A stretch of 64,000 nucleotides of DNA from Bacillus sp. FJAT-18017 (GTDB taxonomy: Bacteria > Bacillota > Bacilli > Bacillales > Cytobacillaceae). The stretch covers positions 2,758,001-2,822,000 of the forward strand of contig NZ_CP012602.1 of assembly GCF_001278805.1 (NCBI RefSeq), in the 5' to 3' direction. This document shows, piece by piece, positions 62,382 to 64,000 of the stretch (position 1 is its first letter; the number at the start of each line of letters is the position of its first letter). A model generated the notes under the pieces. The model searched no databases. It was not told where the DNA came from and was given only the letters and a program-made list of their open reading frames with translations. A program made the translations under genes and the position numbers.

Positions 62382-62422
62382 AAAAGCAGTGGATTTGAGA
62401 ACTCATCAAATCCACTGCTTTT
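62382..62422. terminator. Bidirectional hairpin terminator
   Basis: Stem AAAAGCAGTGGATTTGA / TCAAATCCACTGCTTTT with a 7-nt loop and T/A tracts on both sides. It lies downstream of the aminotransferase gene (-). Confidence 0.88.
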
Positions 62423-62502
62423 CCTGTTCTATTGACGATAAATTCAACATTCGTATCGGTGTATAGCTTCCACTAAAAGCAATCTTCTCTTAAAATATGT
62501 TT

Positions 62503-63657
62503 CTATTTTAAAGAGGATAAGAAAACATTTTGGGCAGCTTTCACTCCGGCACCTTGCTCAAACTGATAGGAGAAATCCTGCAATCCTGCTTCAATTAGGG
62601 AAACTGCTTGAAGGATATCGCTAGGGAAGCAATAGCCCATATGTCCAAATCTGAAAATTTCACCTTGAAGATGACCCAAGCCACCGGCAAAATCGATGTG
62701 ATATTTCTTTTTCAAATGTCCTAAAAATGCTGCCAAGTCCACTCCCTCTGGGGTGCGGATCGCTGTAATGGTTGGTGATGCGAACTCATCACTGGTTAAT
62801 AGTGGGATAGACAGAGCATTCATAGCTTCTCGAACCATGTTTTTCATGACTTCATGCCGCTCAACCGTTTTCGAGAATCCCCCTTCCTCCTCGATTAAAT
62901 CGCACACGGCGGAGAGACCCATTATTAGCGAAATTGATGGAGTATTAGGCGTCATTCCTTTTGCTGCCCACTCACGATAGCTTATAAAATTTAAAAAATA
63001 CGCATGAGTATGATTGGCCTCTATTACTTTCCACGCCCTGTCACTTACTGCTAAAAGAGCAAGGCCAGGAGGCAGCATCATCGCTTTTTGTGACCCTGTC
63101 ACCAAAATATCGATACCCCATTCATCCATTTCGGCTGGGGCACCGCCTATACAGCTTACTCCATCAACTATAAATAAGGCATCCGAATGATTGTGTACAG
63201 CTTCTGCCAATTGTTTAATAGGGTTTAAGATTCCTGTAGACGTTTCATTATACGTTGCAAAAACTGCCTTAATATTAGATAGGGGTTTCAAGAACTCAAT
63301 CAGGTCTTCCTTTGTGCAAGCTTCGCCCCAATTTTGAGCTAGTTTATGTACTTTCAGACCATTTTTCTCGCATATTGAAACGAAATAATCCCCAAATGCT
63401 CCTACTGTGACAACAACAACTTCATCTCCGGGAGAAACCGTATTTACCACTGCCGCCTCTAATGCTGCTGTGCCGCCTGATGGAAGAAGCAAAATCTCCT
63501 GCTGGGTCCCAAAGACAGTTTTTACGCGTTGCGTCGTTTCTCGATATAGCTGTACAAATTCCTCGGTACGATGACTAATCATATCCTGGGCCATTGCCAA
63601 TTCCACTTTTTTAGGAATTGGAGTAGGTCCAGGATGTCTAAGAATATTTCGGTACAT
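62503..63657 (-). CDS. Class V PLP aminotransferase (alanine-glyoxylate / serine-pyruvate type)
   Basis: 384 aa from the ATG at 63657 behind GGAGGGG, 5 bases away. RHPGPTPIPKKV start, SHRTEEF, PSGGTAALEAA, NETSTGILNP, VDGVSCIGG and the PLP lysine in TGSQKAMMLPPG. Typical of alanine-glyoxylate or serine-glyoxylate aminotransferases of the purine-degradation and glyoxylate type (PucG-like). No neighbouring purine genes are visible. Substrate is uncertain. Confidence 0.88.
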   Translation of the reverse strand: MYRNILRHPGPTPIPKKVELAMAQDMISHRTEEFVQLYRETTQRVKTVFGTQQEILLLPSGGTAALEAAVVNTVSPGDEVVVVTVGAFGDYFVSICEKNGLKVHKLAQNWGEACTKEDLIEFLKPLSNIKAVFATYNETSTGILNPIKQLAEAVHNHSDALFIVDGVSCIGGAPAEMDEWGIDILVTGSQKAMMLPPGLALLAVSDRAWKVIEANHTHAYFLNFISYREWAAKGMTPNTPSISLIMGLSAVCDLIEEEGGFSKTVERHEVMKNMVREAMNALSIPLLTSDEFASPTITAIRTPEGVDLAAFLGHLKKKYHIDFAGGLGHLQGEIFRFGHMGYCFPSDILQAVSLIEAGLQDFSYQFEQGAGVKAAQNVFLSSLK

Positions 63658-63844
63658 GAATTCCCCTCCATTTTCTTTTCTCAAAATTAGTTTAGCATAA
63701 TAATTACCAAAAGGAATTCCTAAAAGAAAACAAAGATATTTTACTACTCCCGTGTTGCTTTTCTACATTAAAAATAATAGAAACGCTAATCATTTTATTT
63801 CTCCATTTATTTACTAAGTTTATTTTTCGCACAATATGAAAAAA

Positions 63845-63875
63845 GAGCAATGGGATAGGATTCTAACCATTGCTC
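63845..63875 (-). terminator. Terminator of the partial VOC gene
   Basis: A 9-bp stem GAGCAATGG / CCATTGCTC with a 13-nt loop and TTTTTTC on the - strand. Confidence 0.85.
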
Positions 63876-63882
63876 AATGCAT

Positions 63883-64000
63883 TTAATTATTGCAAATCAT
63901 TAATACATTTCCGTCCAAATCCTCAAAGTTAAAATAAGCAAAATCGCCAATACGCTCAATTTCTTTTACAACTTTAATTCCTTTGTTTTTAATAAATTCG
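63883..64000 (-). CDS. VOC-family protein, C-terminal part (cut by window edge)
   Basis: The last 38 residues are visible: KGIKVVKEIERIGDFAYFNF, then EDLDGNVLMICNN and stop. The (D/E)xDGN motif is the hallmark of the last strand of VOC/glyoxalase proteins. The start lies beyond the window. Confidence 0.75.
   Translation of the reverse strand, partial: EFIKNKGIKVVKEIERIGDFAYFNFEDLDGNVLMICNN

Overview
The window looks like a chromosomal stretch of a spore-forming, AT-rich Bacillaceae bacterium (Bacillus / Mesobacillus / Cytobacillus type). Evidence: two gamma-type small acid-soluble spore protein genes, strong GGAGG ribosome-binding sites, frequent GTG and TTG starts, lipoproteins with Gram-positive lipoboxes, and PadR/HAAS, DinB, NUDIX and VOC genes of Bacillus style. 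No rRNA, tRNA, integrase, transposase or CRISPR array was seen.

Left flank (1-11.3 kb). A type VII secretion style toxin gene (2019-3239) is followed by a tandem array of small membrane proteins (five copies, one cut by the window edge, plus a 100-bp deletion remnant) that look like immunity proteins. A sialic-acid block follows: NanM-like Kelch protein, RpiR-family regulator and secreted sialidase, with a perfect 20-bp palindrome upstream of the sialidase. Then come a NERD-nuclease/SF1 helicase and a hypothetical gene.

Defence island (11.4-36.5 kb). This is the main interest. The core is a DNA phosphorothioation system: dndB-dndC-dndD-dndE-dndA on the + strand, divergent from the restriction genes dptF-dptG-dptH on the - strand, sharing a 197-bp promoter region. 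Two further modules flank it. To the left is a small protein + second DndD-like ATPase + DndE-like protein, divergent from an HNH endonuclease and a MazG-like pyrophosphatase. To the right is a five-gene - strand operon: PLD nuclease/SF2 helicase, an unannotated 58-aa protein, a third DndD/Rad50-like ATPase, a probable Dnd-associated protein 4 and a protein ending in a ribbon-helix-helix-like segment. Converging units are separated by bidirectional terminators. The island therefore has one modification core and what look like three separate effector layers. The left DndD/DndE/HNH/MazG module is the best candidate for an undescribed system.

Right flank (36.5-64 kb). Two SASP genes, an M19 dipeptidase, and a decayed tandem duplication: small gene, lipoprotein, amidohydrolase and M28 peptidase fragments at 39.1-42.6 kb are colinear with intact copies at 42.6-47.1 kb. 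Then an acyl-ACP desaturase, alpha/beta hydrolases, a PadR/HAAS pair, an acyl-CoA ligase, small lipoprotein and membrane proteins, a UDPGP-family nucleotidyltransferase, VOC proteins (one with an in-frame TGA), NUDIX, DinB and MFS genes, a TPR protein, a 53-bp tandem hairpin repeat, a HesB/IscA-like gene with TGA at the conserved Cys codon, and a class V aminotransferase.

All functions are inferred from visible motifs and gene context. No database search was run.
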